A stretch of DNA of 64,000 nucleotides from CBFHWY01 sp965659675 (GCA_965659675.1 CBFHWY010000004.1:10300-74299), one strand, 5' to 3'; counted from the stretch's first letter, positions 54,238-63,294 are shown. A program made the numbers and translations. The notes: generated from the letters alone by a model not told the origin.

Positions 54238-54727
54238 ACATTCTGAGTTGTTCGTCGAGCAATCCGGCCTTATCTAACTTCTTAGCTTGATTCATGTAGT
54301 TGATCGCCTCTCTTTTGCGACGCTTCGACATGGCAATTCCAGCTAAATTAAGATTAGCCAGCGCCTGATCTTGTTTCATCCTCAAACCTTTGGATAGCGC
54401 TTTTTTAAATAAGGTTTCCGACTTTCCAATGGCTCCTGCCTGCGACTCTGTCAAGCCCATTAGAAAGTAATAATAGGCCTCCTGTCCTTTTGGTAATTGA
54501 TTGGGGTGCTTGATCTTTTGTAAGATAGCCTTCGCTTTGTCAACCCTGTTCTTACGGATCTGCCAAAAGGCCCAAAGGATGAGTTCATGACGGAAAAGGA
54601 GAAAAATAGGAACGGCAGTAAGGATATTGATGAATATCCCATTCCCAACGTTTCCTTCAGTATATTGCCATACGGCCCATGCGATCATGATAATGATGAT
54701 GGCAAACTTGATAATCCTATTCAGCAT
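54212..54727 (-). CDS. Membrane-anchored TPR-like protein
   Basis: 171 residues: two membrane segments near the N-terminus (RIIKFAIIIIMIAWAVW; then GNGIFINILTAVPIFLLF) and a C-terminal helical region with two or three tetratricopeptide-like units (YYYFLMGLTESQAGAIGKSE, LANLNLAGIAMSKRRKREAI). Function unknown. The ATG at 54727 is chosen because a TACTTTTG box on the minus strand (54753-54746) lies 18 bases upstream, which would fall inside the longer ORF opening to 54781. Confidence 0.68.
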   Translation of the reverse strand: MLNRIIKFAIIIIMIAWAVWQYTEGNVGNGIFINILTAVPIFLLFRHELILWAFWQIRKNRVDKAKAILQKIKHPNQLPKGQEAYYYFLMGLTESQAGAIGKSETLFKKALSKGLRMKQDQALANLNLAGIAMSKRRKREAINYMNQAKKLDKAGLLDEQLRMFKKQLGRV

Positions 54728-54745
54728 ATTGTGGAAATTGGGCGA

Positions 54746-54753
54746 CAAAAGTA
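54746..54753 (-). promoter_or_regulatory. -7 box TACTTTTG of the TPR-like gene
   Basis: TAnnTTTG match on the minus strand 18 bases before the ATG at 54727. Confidence 0.5.
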
Positions 54754-54804
54754 AGTGAATTTTCGCCTTTAGAAAGTTCATATTTTAGGCTTCTACTCAG
54801 TAGC

Positions 54805-54812
54805 TATCTTTG
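54805..54812 (+). promoter_or_regulatory. -7 box TATCTTTG; predicted leaderless GTG start at 54817
   Basis: The TAnnTTTG match ends 4 bases before the GTG at 54817, so the transcript would begin at or within a base or two of the start codon. Confidence 0.55.
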
Positions 54813-54816
54813 CGTT

Positions 54817-55464
54817 GTGAGGTATTTCACTCTATTGGTCATTCTCTTTTGTTTCCAGGCGGTCAAATCCCAGGATAAGATCCACATGCGAAGTGGTGAG
54901 ATCATTAAGGCAGTTGTTTTGGATGTAGGAACTGAAAAGATCCGCTACAAGAAATACAGCAATCTGGAAGGGCCAAATTATTTCCTGGAGAAGTATGAGG
55001 TCAATAAGATCGTTTACGAGAATGGCGCTGAAGACTATTTTGACGAGATAAAAGCGCCAAATGAACGGCGAATAGGAATCGGGGTGAATTGGCTCAATTC
55101 GATCTTTGAGAACAATCTTGCCGATCCATACTCAGGTGGCGCGCTTGAAATTAGCTATTTCATCCTTCCGAAACTGGCCATAGAAGCAGGGGCAGGTAGT
55201 GGAAGCGAGGGTTTCTTTTTATGGGCAGGAGGAAATATCATGTTTCGCGATACTCGAACCGAGAAACTTATTCCCTACGCTGGTTTTGCTGTAGTAAGCA
55301 CTCAACTATACACAGCTTTATACCCCGGCTTCAATATTCCCCTTGGACTAGAGTTCATTCACCACAAATCTGGAATAAACGCTGGTGCTGAATTAAGCTA
55401 TTTGAATATTCTAAATGATGTCGGATATTTGCGTGCGACGATCAAACTAGGCTATCGTTTCTAA
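54817..55464 (+). CDS. Exported protein, paralogue A (small beta domain plus barrel-like C-terminus)
   Basis: 215 residues from a GTG start, with a signal peptide (LLVILFCFQAVKSQD). The region after it (DKIHMRSGEIIKAVVLDVG, then IRYKKYSNLEGPNYFLEKY, YENGAEDYF) is closely matched in the next gene (DKVYFTDGTVLKAKV, IRFKKYNNLQGPDYVLKKY, YENGTIDYF). The C-terminal 130 residues are glycine- and aromatic-rich with alternating strands, suggesting a small outer-membrane barrel. Function unknown. Cotranscribed with its paralogue, 1 base apart. Confidence 0.72.
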   Translation: MRYFTLLVILFCFQAVKSQDKIHMRSGEIIKAVVLDVGTEKIRYKKYSNLEGPNYFLEKYEVNKIVYENGAEDYFDEIKAPNERRIGIGVNWLNSIFENNLADPYSGGALEISYFILPKLAIEAGAGSGSEGFFLWAGGNIMFRDTRTEKLIPYAGFAVVSTQLYTALYPGFNIPLGLEFIHHKSGINAGAELSYLNILNDVGYLRATIKLGYRF

Positions 55465-55465
55465 A

Positions 55466-56215
55466 ATGAAAAACCTCATCTACATTATCCTGTGTTGTCT
55501 GCCGTTCTTGTCTTTTGGTCAGGACAAGGTCTATTTCACCGACGGAACTGTTCTCAAGGCCAAAGTAAGCTTGATCGATCTTCAGGAAATTCGATTTAAG
55601 AAGTACAATAATCTTCAGGGGCCCGATTATGTGTTAAAGAAGTACCGCATCAAGCGTATTGAATACGAAAATGGAACGATCGACTACTTTGAAGAAACAC
55701 CGCCTGATACAGCAAAAACCGAAGATGGGTATCAGGATGAATACTACACCGATAATCATTATGAAGTAGCGAACAAAGAACCAGAAGAGCCTAATGTGAG
55801 GATTCGTGAACCCAATGGAATGTCGGTCGTATTGCTCGGCCCAACCCTTATTGGGGCTGGACAGTATGACGTATTCGTAACCCCTAACCTGAATATAGAA
55901 GTTGGTCTTGGCTTAGTTGGCATTTATGGCGGCATAAGCTATCACTTTGACGGGAAGAATCCAGCCAGGCGCTCTACCCCGTTCATTGGCTTACGTGGAA
56001 CACTGGGTTTGATCGCTGCAAATTCCATCGATTTTGGGCCTAATTTTGGAAGAGGCGTAATGCTTCCTTTCGGTTTCGACATCAACACCAAAAGTGGTTT
56101 TTATCTACGCCCTGAGATATCAGTATGGTATACCTACTCCACGGACAACTGGATGTGGGTGCCACGCCATGCCGTGAGACCCTGGTTTGGGGTGCCAATC
56201 GGCTGGAGGTTTTGA
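55466..56215 (+). CDS. Exported protein, paralogue B (small beta domain plus barrel-like C-terminus)
   Basis: 249 residues with a signal peptide (LIYIILCCLPFLSFGQD), the same small domain as the preceding gene, an acidic linker (near 80-115) and a C-terminal region with strand-like repeats ending in an aromatic residue (FGVPIGWRF), as in outer-membrane barrel proteins. The tandem pair arose by duplication and has since diverged, chiefly in the linker and barrel. Function unknown. The stop abuts the opposite-strand GH3 gene with no gap. Confidence 0.72.
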   Translation: MKNLIYIILCCLPFLSFGQDKVYFTDGTVLKAKVSLIDLQEIRFKKYNNLQGPDYVLKKYRIKRIEYENGTIDYFEETPPDTAKTEDGYQDEYYTDNHYEVANKEPEEPNVRIREPNGMSVVLLGPTLIGAGQYDVFVTPNLNIEVGLGLVGIYGGISYHFDGKNPARRSTPFIGLRGTLGLIAANSIDFGPNFGRGVMLPFGFDINTKSGFYLRPEISVWYTYSTDNWMWVPRHAVRPWFGVPIGWRF

Positions 56216-57712
56216 TCAGTTCTGTTGAGCGAGAATACCATCAGCAAACTTTCTGTTATCGGCCAACCTTGGGATCTTGTTCTGCCCCCCTAACTTCCCG
56301 ATCGATCTCATGTAGTCAACAAAACTTCCCTGTCGGCATTTTTGAACCTGTGCCCTCGCGAGAATATTCCCATCGATCAAGTCAAAATAATAGGGGTTCT
56401 GTTCCTGCAGTTTTTTATCGAGGGCATCAGCGAAGCGCTCCATGTCATCTGGCTCCTTTGTGAACTCAATGAACCATTCATGATAAGGGAGTCCAGAAGT
56501 GGGCTTCACCTGCGGGGCCAAATGAAACTCGGATACTAAAGCTCCGGTCTGCTCCATGGCATGCTTGATACAATGCTCCACTTCCTCTGCTATGACATGC
56601 TCTCCAAATGCGTTGATGAAGTGTTTGGTGCGTCCAGATACTTTAATACGATAGGGCTTAGTGCTTACAAAGCGAACTGTGTCGCCAATGAGGTAAGACC
56701 AAAGGCCTGCATTCGTGTTTAGAACGATGGCATAATTCACCCCAGTTTCCACCTCCCAGAGGGGAATACGCTTTGGCTTGTCGGAATGAAAGTCTTCCAT
56801 CGGAATGAATTCATAGAATATATCTGCATCGAGGTTTAGTAAGAGTCCCTCTCCCTCCTCTGCATCCTGAAAAGCGATAAACCCCTCCGATGCGGGGTAG
56901 GTTTCGACCGCATCAACGCGCTTTCCCATGAGCCTTTCGAAAACTGGTCGATAAGGTTCATAGTTTAAACCCCCGTAAACAAATAATGAGAAGTTTGGGA
57001 ACAGTTCGCTAATGTCCGATACCCCTGTCTTTTCAAGCATTCGCTCGAAATACATTTGCACCCAGCTTGGGATGCCTGAGATCAACCTCATATCTGCTCC
57101 GCTAGTTTCTTTTACGATCGCGTCCAACTTCTCTTCCCAGTCTTCGATACAGTTCGTTTCCCAGGAGGGCATCCTGTTCTTTTGAAGATAGGAAGGCACA
57201 TGATGCGCAACGATACCGGAGAGGCGACCAGTAGGAATCCCATTGTAATTATCCAGCTCTGGGCTGCCCTGCAGAAAGATCATTTTTCCATCAACAAAAG
57301 CGCTGTTTCCTGTTCTGCCTATGTAAAATAACAAGGCATTTCTGGCGGCACGAATATGATGATCTATGCTCGCTGATGAAATTGGAATGAATTTAGATCC
57401 GGAAGTTGTTCCAGATGTCTTACTCCAATAAACAGGCCTTCCCGGCCAAAGCACATGTTCCTCTCCTTTGAGCATACGTTCAATATAGGGCTTGAGTGCC
57501 TCATAATCTCGCAGCGGAACCGCTTCCCTGAAATCTGAATAGTTTGAGATGGAAGCAAATTGATGATCTTTTCCAAATTTGGTATGCTTTGCCATCCTTA
57601 TCAATGACGCAAAGGTTCTTTGCTGCGCCTCTTTTGGATTCTGGATCCACTTTTGACTTTGGCGCACTACGATGCCCGAAAGAATTTTTGCCCCGATCGA
57701 TTTTATTCCCAC
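56216..57712 (-). CDS. GH3 superfamily acyl-adenylating enzyme
   Basis: 498 residues of the GH3 family, best known from plants where they join amino acids to jasmonate or auxin. The adenylation motifs are all present: YWSKTSGTTSGSKFIP near residue 92 (ATP loop), YPASEGFIAFQ near 272 and WSYLIGDTVRF near 335. Bacterial GH3 proteins are common in Bacteroidota, but the acid and acceptor are unknown. A TAGCTTTG box on the minus strand (57755-57748) lies 35 bases upstream, overlapping the promoter of dxr. Confidence 0.88.
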   Translation of the reverse strand: MGIKSIGAKILSGIVVRQSQKWIQNPKEAQQRTFASLIRMAKHTKFGKDHQFASISNYSDFREAVPLRDYEALKPYIERMLKGEEHVLWPGRPVYWSKTSGTTSGSKFIPISSASIDHHIRAARNALLFYIGRTGNSAFVDGKMIFLQGSPELDNYNGIPTGRLSGIVAHHVPSYLQKNRMPSWETNCIEDWEEKLDAIVKETSGADMRLISGIPSWVQMYFERMLEKTGVSDISELFPNFSLFVYGGLNYEPYRPVFERLMGKRVDAVETYPASEGFIAFQDAEEGEGLLLNLDADIFYEFIPMEDFHSDKPKRIPLWEVETGVNYAIVLNTNAGLWSYLIGDTVRFVSTKPYRIKVSGRTKHFINAFGEHVIAEEVEHCIKHAMEQTGALVSEFHLAPQVKPTSGLPYHEWFIEFTKEPDDMERFADALDKKLQEQNPYYFDLIDGNILARAQVQKCRQGSFVDYMRSIGKLGGQNKIPRLADNRKFADGILAQQN

Positions 57713-57747
57713 GACTCAAAGAAAAGCAATCGAGTCCACTTGATAAA

Positions 57748-57761
57748 CAAAGCTAAATTTG
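57748..57761. promoter_or_regulatory. Fused divergent -7 boxes shared by the GH3 gene and dxr
   Basis: The 14-mer CAAAGCTAAATTTG reads TAGCTTTG on the minus strand (57755-57748) and TAAATTTG on the plus strand (57754-57761); the two -7 boxes share their TA. The plus-strand box ends 5 bases before the dxr ATG. Confidence 0.55.
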
Positions 57762-57766
57762 TCGCG

Positions 57767-58927
57767 ATGAAAGAAGAAGACAAACGGCATATTGCCATTT
57801 TGGGATCTACTGGATCCATTGGTACTCAGGCTTTGGAGGTGATCGAAGAACAAAGTGATCGCTTTGTGGTGGAGCTACTTACAGCAAACCGAAATGATGA
57901 ACTATTGATCAAACAGGCGCTTAAGTTCAAGCCAAATGCCGTTGTCATCGCCGATGAATCCAGATTTGAAAAAGTTCGCGATGCGCTATGGGATGATGGA
58001 ATAAAAGTATTTGCAGGTGCTGAAGCCATTGAGCAGGCCGTTCAAATGGAAGAGATCGACATGGTGTTGACTGCTATGGTCGGTTTTGCTGGACTAAAAC
58101 CCACGATTTCAGCAATAAAAAGCCATAAACATATCGCGCTTGCCAATAAGGAGACGCTTGTTGTTGCTGGACAGCTCATCACTGATCTCGCCAAAGAGCA
58201 CGCGGTGAATATCTACCCTGTCGATTCCGAACATTCTGCCATCTTTCAGTGTCTTGCAGGTGAATTCCACAACCCCATCGAAAAGATCTATCTCACTGCC
58301 TCAGGCGGGCCATTCAGAGGCAAAAAGGTCCATGAGCTTCAGCAGATGAAAAAAGAGCAGGCTTTAAAGCACCCCAACTGGGAAATGGGAGCCAAGATCA
58401 CCATTGATTCGGCCACCCTAATGAACAAAGGTCTTGAGGTGATCGAAGCAAAATGGTTGTTCAACTTAAAAAGTGAACAGGTGGATGTCATTGTTCACCC
58501 TGAGTCCATCATTCATTCTATTGTTCAGTTTGAAGATGGTAGCATGAAAGCCCAAATGGGGCTTCCAGATATGAAACTGCCTATACAATATGCATTAGGA
58601 TACCCGAACAGACTCAAGTCAAGCTTCCCAAGGTTTAATTTCATGGATTATCCAAGGCTCAATTTTGAACAACCCGATAGCGATACCTTCAGAAATCTTG
58701 CGCTGGCTTTTGAAGCACTGAAGCTCGGCGGAAATGCCGCCTGTGCGCTTAATGCCGCAAATGAGGTCAGCGTGGCGAAATTTCTGGAAGATAAGATCGG
58801 ATTCCTGGATATTGCACGTGTGAATGAGGAAACCATGAGCAAAGTGAGTTTTGAAAAAAATCCAGATTTGAAGCAACTCTTAGATAGCGATAAAGCGGCT
58901 AGAGAAATCGCCTCAGAACTCTGTTAG
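57767..58927 (+). CDS. dxr: 1-deoxy-D-xylulose 5-phosphate reductoisomerase
   Basis: 386 residues. NADPH-binding GSTGSIGTQALEVI near residue 12, metal and substrate motifs PVDSEHSAIFQCL near 145 and TIDSATLMNKGLEVIEAKW near 207, and the C-terminal AANEVSVAKFL. It makes MEP for isoprenoids. The ATG at 57767 is used; the reading frame is open upstream to 57620, but that part lies antisense to the GH3 gene and upstream of the promoter. The stop overlaps the opposite gene's stop by 4 bases (TTAG). Confidence 0.96.
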   Translation: MKEEDKRHIAILGSTGSIGTQALEVIEEQSDRFVVELLTANRNDELLIKQALKFKPNAVVIADESRFEKVRDALWDDGIKVFAGAEAIEQAVQMEEIDMVLTAMVGFAGLKPTISAIKSHKHIALANKETLVVAGQLITDLAKEHAVNIYPVDSEHSAIFQCLAGEFHNPIEKIYLTASGGPFRGKKVHELQQMKKEQALKHPNWEMGAKITIDSATLMNKGLEVIEAKWLFNLKSEQVDVIVHPESIIHSIVQFEDGSMKAQMGLPDMKLPIQYALGYPNRLKSSFPRFNFMDYPRLNFEQPDSDTFRNLALAFEALKLGGNAACALNAANEVSVAKFLEDKIGFLDIARVNEETMSKVSFEKNPDLKQLLDSDKAAREIASELC

Positions 58928-60255
58928 AATAAGAGGTTAAGACCAGCTCTTGTTCCTGAATACCTTACGTCTTGGGGTAAAAAAGTCCCGATGATATTGT
59001 CGCTTGCAGCATAAATTTGAACTGGTCCAAAGCGAAGACTTCCATGAACACCAAGGTTAGCCAGACCATTGGTACCAGCAGCATAACTTAGCCCTAATTG
59101 GGCATTCTCACCTATGAATCGACTGTAGGCTAACTGCACTCCTGTTTGCCAATAGAACGGCATCTTTATCGCCCTAATATTGGTGTGCAACAGCGATTTA
59201 TCGTTGATCTTGTAGCTAAAGAATGTATTTATAGAAAATGTGAGGCTGGTTCTGTATTCCGTATCCTCCGAGTTGACCTCCAGCAGGTTCAATACTGAAT
59301 CTGTAGATAATCCTTCAAGATCAGTACTCGCCGAGTTCCCAGGGTTTGCAAAGAGATCAAGAAGGTCTTCTCCTGAATAGGCAAGGGTATCAAAACTGCT
59401 TTCATGAATTTGGCTCCTGTTGTTCCAATTGATGAAGCCAAGGTCTAGAAGGCTCAAACCTAAATTGATCTTGTCATTCACATCGAAATCCAGACCCAGA
59501 TCGATGCCAAATCCATAATTGTTTGACCAAAAAGGTGTCTTAGAAACGATGGTCAGCGCAGAATCATTCCTCAGCATTCCCGTATTGCTGGTTTGATAGG
59601 AAAATTCCCCATTCAACCTAAGGTCAAAAAAGTTCTCACCAGTGCTAAAACTAAGATCACTATCAAGGCTTCGCAAATTCGAAATACCCTGCAAAAGCTT
59701 CAAGGCTGCTCCGTAACGAAGATGCTCGTTCAAACTTGAAGAGTAGGATAAATAGTACTCCCTATACCAGTCGAAAGACATTCCAAAACCGTCAATATTT
59801 AAGCTGCTTCCAAGGAGGCCAAGTGCATTTCCTTCGGAAGCCAGGCGAAGGAGGTTGTAAGGTAAACTAGCAGAGGCCGAATACCTCTCTCGAATGGCAA
59901 ATCTCAAATAGGCCTTTTCTCCGAGGGCTTTTCCAATACTGAACCAATCGTATGAAGCTTGAAGCCCAAGGTTTGCAGTGGTATTTACTTTAGAATACAC
60001 GTTCTCGGGATCCAGCACTAAGTAGGATGAGTCTGGATGTGGCGCTATAAACTCTCTTATTGGAAATCGGGAGGAGTTGACCGATAACATAGTGGAAGAA
60101 ATTAGGGGGAGACCCACCTGAGTTTCTTCACCTGATTTGATTGCCGGGTTGAGGTATCCGACTTGAGCAACTCCCTGCAATGCCGAAGTTGCAAGGTCCG
60201 ATTGAGCCCAAACAGAAAAGGGAAAACAACATAGTATAGCAATCAGAACCCTCAT
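58924..60255 (-). CDS. DUF5723 family outer-membrane-type protein
   Basis: 443 residues: signal peptide (MRVLIAILCCFPFSVWAQ) and a long beta-barrel-like sequence with repeated amphipathic strands (GIDLGLDFDVNDKINLGLSL, LGVHGSLRFGPVQIYAASDN), as in the Bacteroidota DUF5723 family. Function unknown; PorV-like or porin-like roles are possible but not shown. It overlaps the upstream lipoprotein gene by 4 bases, forming a two-gene operon. Confidence 0.8.
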   Translation of the reverse strand: MRVLIAILCCFPFSVWAQSDLATSALQGVAQVGYLNPAIKSGEETQVGLPLISSTMLSVNSSRFPIREFIAPHPDSSYLVLDPENVYSKVNTTANLGLQASYDWFSIGKALGEKAYLRFAIRERYSASASLPYNLLRLASEGNALGLLGSSLNIDGFGMSFDWYREYYLSYSSSLNEHLRYGAALKLLQGISNLRSLDSDLSFSTGENFFDLRLNGEFSYQTSNTGMLRNDSALTIVSKTPFWSNNYGFGIDLGLDFDVNDKINLGLSLLDLGFINWNNRSQIHESSFDTLAYSGEDLLDLFANPGNSASTDLEGLSTDSVLNLLEVNSEDTEYRTSLTFSINTFFSYKINDKSLLHTNIRAIKMPFYWQTGVQLAYSRFIGENAQLGLSYAAGTNGLANLGVHGSLRFGPVQIYAASDNIIGTFLPQDVRYSGTRAGLNLLF

Positions 60256-61829
60256 TCAAATTCCAATTTAACCCCGGCACGTAAATGCAATTCGTCATCA
60301 TCAAATACACTCACTTCTCTCGCATTATCTGAGCTAAGTCGGAAGTCGATGATCACTTTTTTAAAGGCTAGCACTTGTGCCGTTTGTGCCTCATTGAGCT
60401 CAACTTCAATCGGGTTATTGATGTTTGAACTGGGAGCGCTGACCTTTCCATCACCATCTAATTGACCCGCCTCAAATATCAGCTCATCCATCACAAGCAA
60501 AGAGTCGGTAAAGCTCTCGTCGCTAAAGACCATTTTGAGTGCACCGTTCACCGGAAAGCCATTTTCGGCTCCGACCTTCAGCAAGATCTTTTTCGGACTG
60601 TTATCAAAGTCAAAATCAACATCGATGGTATCTCTCAAGATGATCCCTCTAACCTCACCTTTGAGCGGCAACCTCATGGTTGTATTCACTGTAAATGCAC
60701 TGGTATCGGTCATGAAGTCGCGGGCTGTATTGCTGTCGGCATTGGCAATTCCCCTGATCTGATGGAATAACCATTTCGGTTTTGTGCCAACCAACTGATC
60801 GATGTTCGAGTTTCCTTTATCCATGAACAAGTCAGTTGTCACGCTTTCACCAACCTGATTCATATTGGGGTTTTGAATAATAAATGGATTTGGAAAAGAG
60901 CCATTGGGTCCATTTGGATCCCAAACGATTGGATTATTTGTCCCTAATTCCAGCACCTCCAGTGTGGTGAACTCCACATCTACAGGAAAGCCAAAACTGC
61001 TGATGATATTGATGTCAAGACTGGCATCCGTGAAACTCACATCACCACTGATCAGCTTTGAAAAGAGGTCCATGTAAATACTGTCCTGATCAAGACTCAC
61101 AAGCTGAGGTCCAAAGTCACCATCAATATAAATGAACTCGAGATTTCGATAGCCAAACTCCAGCTCAATCGAGTCTGCAAAAGCCGGTAGATTATTGTCC
61201 ATTTCCATGGTTATATCAAAATCAAACTGATTATACGCTGGAGTTCCTAGTGTAAAGTCGAAGGAATAGCCATTGAGGTCTACGATCCTTTCATGAACAG
61301 AAGGATTGGATGCTGTGCCTCTGTCAAAGCTCACCTCCTCGTCAAAAGCAATGCCGTCTTTGGTGAGTGCAGGGATTTGTACCCTCACTTTTCCTGTTTC
61401 AGAAAAACGAGAACGGATCCTTAGGAAGGACTCACCCGATCTGAGATCCATATGTTCGATCTTCATTCCTTGAGGAATATTCCCCCCAAATGTCCTTGTT
61501 AATGTAATTGGGGACTGAATGATCACAAATCCTGGAACGTCAAATAAAACAGAGGTATCCGGAAAATTGGCGATCTCATTGGCTTCGATCGAGGCAAGCT
61601 CTCCCGAATACTTTAATACAATGCGCCCCTCAGAGTCACTCTCCATTAGGTCTTCCACGTCGACGGTCTTCGCCAATTCCTGAGCACTTAAGCGCGTATC
61701 AATTAGGGGTATACCAAGGTGATCCGGCCAGTTCTCTATTTTTATTCCGTCCGAGTCCAGGTATCCTTTCACACAGGAAAAGAGAAGCGTGAGAGCGAAA
61801 AATAATATGAGAATTCCTGATCTTTTCAA
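60252..61829 (-). CDS. Large hypothetical lipoprotein
   Basis: 525 residues from a TTG start (KRSGILILFFALTLLFSC; lipid cysteine about 19). The mature part is entirely beta-rich with no recognised domain and many acidic residues (DSDSEGRIVLKYSGELASIE near 65). It is probably anchored in the outer membrane and works with the DUF5723 protein encoded in the same operon. A TACATTTG box on the minus strand (61844-61837) ends 7 bases before the TTG, so the transcript leader is very short. Confidence 0.72.
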   Translation of the reverse strand: MKRSGILILFFALTLLFSCVKGYLDSDGIKIENWPDHLGIPLIDTRLSAQELAKTVDVEDLMESDSEGRIVLKYSGELASIEANEIANFPDTSVLFDVPGFVIIQSPITLTRTFGGNIPQGMKIEHMDLRSGESFLRIRSRFSETGKVRVQIPALTKDGIAFDEEVSFDRGTASNPSVHERIVDLNGYSFDFTLGTPAYNQFDFDITMEMDNNLPAFADSIELEFGYRNLEFIYIDGDFGPQLVSLDQDSIYMDLFSKLISGDVSFTDASLDINIISSFGFPVDVEFTTLEVLELGTNNPIVWDPNGPNGSFPNPFIIQNPNMNQVGESVTTDLFMDKGNSNIDQLVGTKPKWLFHQIRGIANADSNTARDFMTDTSAFTVNTTMRLPLKGEVRGIILRDTIDVDFDFDNSPKKILLKVGAENGFPVNGALKMVFSDESFTDSLLVMDELIFEAGQLDGDGKVSAPSSNINNPIEVELNEAQTAQVLAFKKVIIDFRLSSDNAREVSVFDDDELHLRAGVKLEFE

Positions 61830-61950
61830 GCTTGTTCAAATGTAGCAAAGACTGTGTTTCATCCGCTGAAAACCGATAAGTTGCCTTTTTTCAAGCTTTT
61901 AAGAATTGTTTGGAAACAATTCTTGTTTCTTTGCATTCTCTTATTCTACT

Positions 61951-63294
61951 ATGGAAACATTCTTGATCAAGGGAGGACAGCTTTTACTAAGCCTCTCCAT
62001 ACTTGTTGTCTTACATGAGTTGGGACACTTTATCCCAGCCAAACTTTTCCGTACACGAGTCGAGAAATTCTATCTCTTTTTTAATCCGTGGTTCTCTCTC
62101 TTTAAAGTGAAGAAAGGAGAAACAGAATATGGAATAGGCTGGTTGCCTTTGGGTGGATATGTGAAGATCTCCGGGATGGTAGATGAATCCATGGATAAAG
62201 AGCAACTCGAAAAAGAACCAGAAGATTGGGAATATCGATCAAAGCCGGCTTGGCAACGACTGGTGATCATTCTAGGAGGGGTTACCGTAAATATTTTGCT
62301 CGCCTTTGCCATTTATGCGATGACACTCTTTGCTTTTGGCGAAAGGTATCTGCCAAATCAGAACCTGACCAATGGGGTTTGGGTTATTGATAGTATTGCC
62401 TATAACGTTGGCCTGCGCACAGGTGATAAGATCATCGCGGTGAATGATGTGGAACCTGAGCGGTTTAGCGATATCCTGCCAGAAATGGTCTTTGGTGGTA
62501 CCATGAAGGTAGAGCGCGCAGGTGAGCTAATGAATATTGAGGTTCCGGGAGATATTGTTGGCAAGCTGGTTGAAGGAAAACAAAGTCCTTTACTGCTACC
62601 GAGAATTCCATTTGTGATATCGAGCATTCCTGATAGCTCTCACAATGCATCGGCAGGCATAGAAAAAGGTGATAAGGTCATCGCTATCAACGACCAGAAA
62701 CTACTGTATTTCGATCAATACAGGGATGAGCTCAAGCGCCTGAGTGGACAGGAGGCCAAAATCACTGTTGAAAGAGAAAGCGGCCGTCGCAGTATTGATG
62801 TGAAGATCACTGAAGACGGAAAAGTTGGCGTTGTTCCTGCCATGTTCTCCTACAGTGATATGCAAAAAATGGGGGTTTACCAATTTGAAACCAAAGAGTA
62901 TGGATTCTTTGAGTCTATTCCCCTTGGAATTTCAAAGGGCATCAAAAAGCTCGGCGATTACTGGAAGCAACTGAAGCTAATTGCTGATTTCAGTACTGGC
63001 GCATACAAGGGTGTGGGAAGTTTTGGGACCATGGGTAAACTTTTCAGTGCTACCTGGAACTGGCAGGTTTTTTGGGAAATGACCGCCTTGTTAAGTATCA
63101 TTTTAGCTGTGATGAATGTGTTACCCATTCCAGCGCTCGATGGAGGTCATGCCATGTTCATCATTTTTGAAATGGTCAGTGGTCGCAAGCCAAGCACCAA
63201 ATTCATGGAGGCGGCCCAAACTGTAGGAATGGTTTTATTGCTGCTTTTAATGGTTTATGCCCTGGGAAAAGACGCCCAGCGTTTCTTCTTCTGA
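61951..63294 (+). CDS. rseP: Site-2 intramembrane metalloprotease RseP
   Basis: 447 residues. HExxH zinc motif in VVLHELGHF near residue 19, a GxxxN/PxxGG region near 37-60 (WLPLGGYVKISG), two PDZ domains (near 150-215 and 225-300) and the second zinc motif NVLPIPALDGGH near 390. It cuts membrane-bound anti-sigma factors and leftover signal peptides. The ATG at 61951 is used; the longer ORF opening at 61906 has no membrane segment. Monocistronic in this window, with its stop at 63294. Confidence 0.94.
   Translation: METFLIKGGQLLLSLSILVVLHELGHFIPAKLFRTRVEKFYLFFNPWFSLFKVKKGETEYGIGWLPLGGYVKISGMVDESMDKEQLEKEPEDWEYRSKPAWQRLVIILGGVTVNILLAFAIYAMTLFAFGERYLPNQNLTNGVWVIDSIAYNVGLRTGDKIIAVNDVEPERFSDILPEMVFGGTMKVERAGELMNIEVPGDIVGKLVEGKQSPLLLPRIPFVISSIPDSSHNASAGIEKGDKVIAINDQKLLYFDQYRDELKRLSGQEAKITVERESGRRSIDVKITEDGKVGVVPAMFSYSDMQKMGVYQFETKEYGFFESIPLGISKGIKKLGDYWKQLKLIADFSTGAYKGVGSFGTMGKLFSATWNWQVFWEMTALLSIILAVMNVLPIPALDGGHAMFIIFEMVSGRKPSTKFMEAAQTVGMVLLLLLMVYALGKDAQRFFF

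Noticed and set aside
57620..57766. N-terminal extension of dxr by 49 codons
   Set aside because: The extension is antisense to the GH3 gene, lies upstream of the promoter box, and lacks resemblance to Dxr, which begins at the nucleotide-binding domain.
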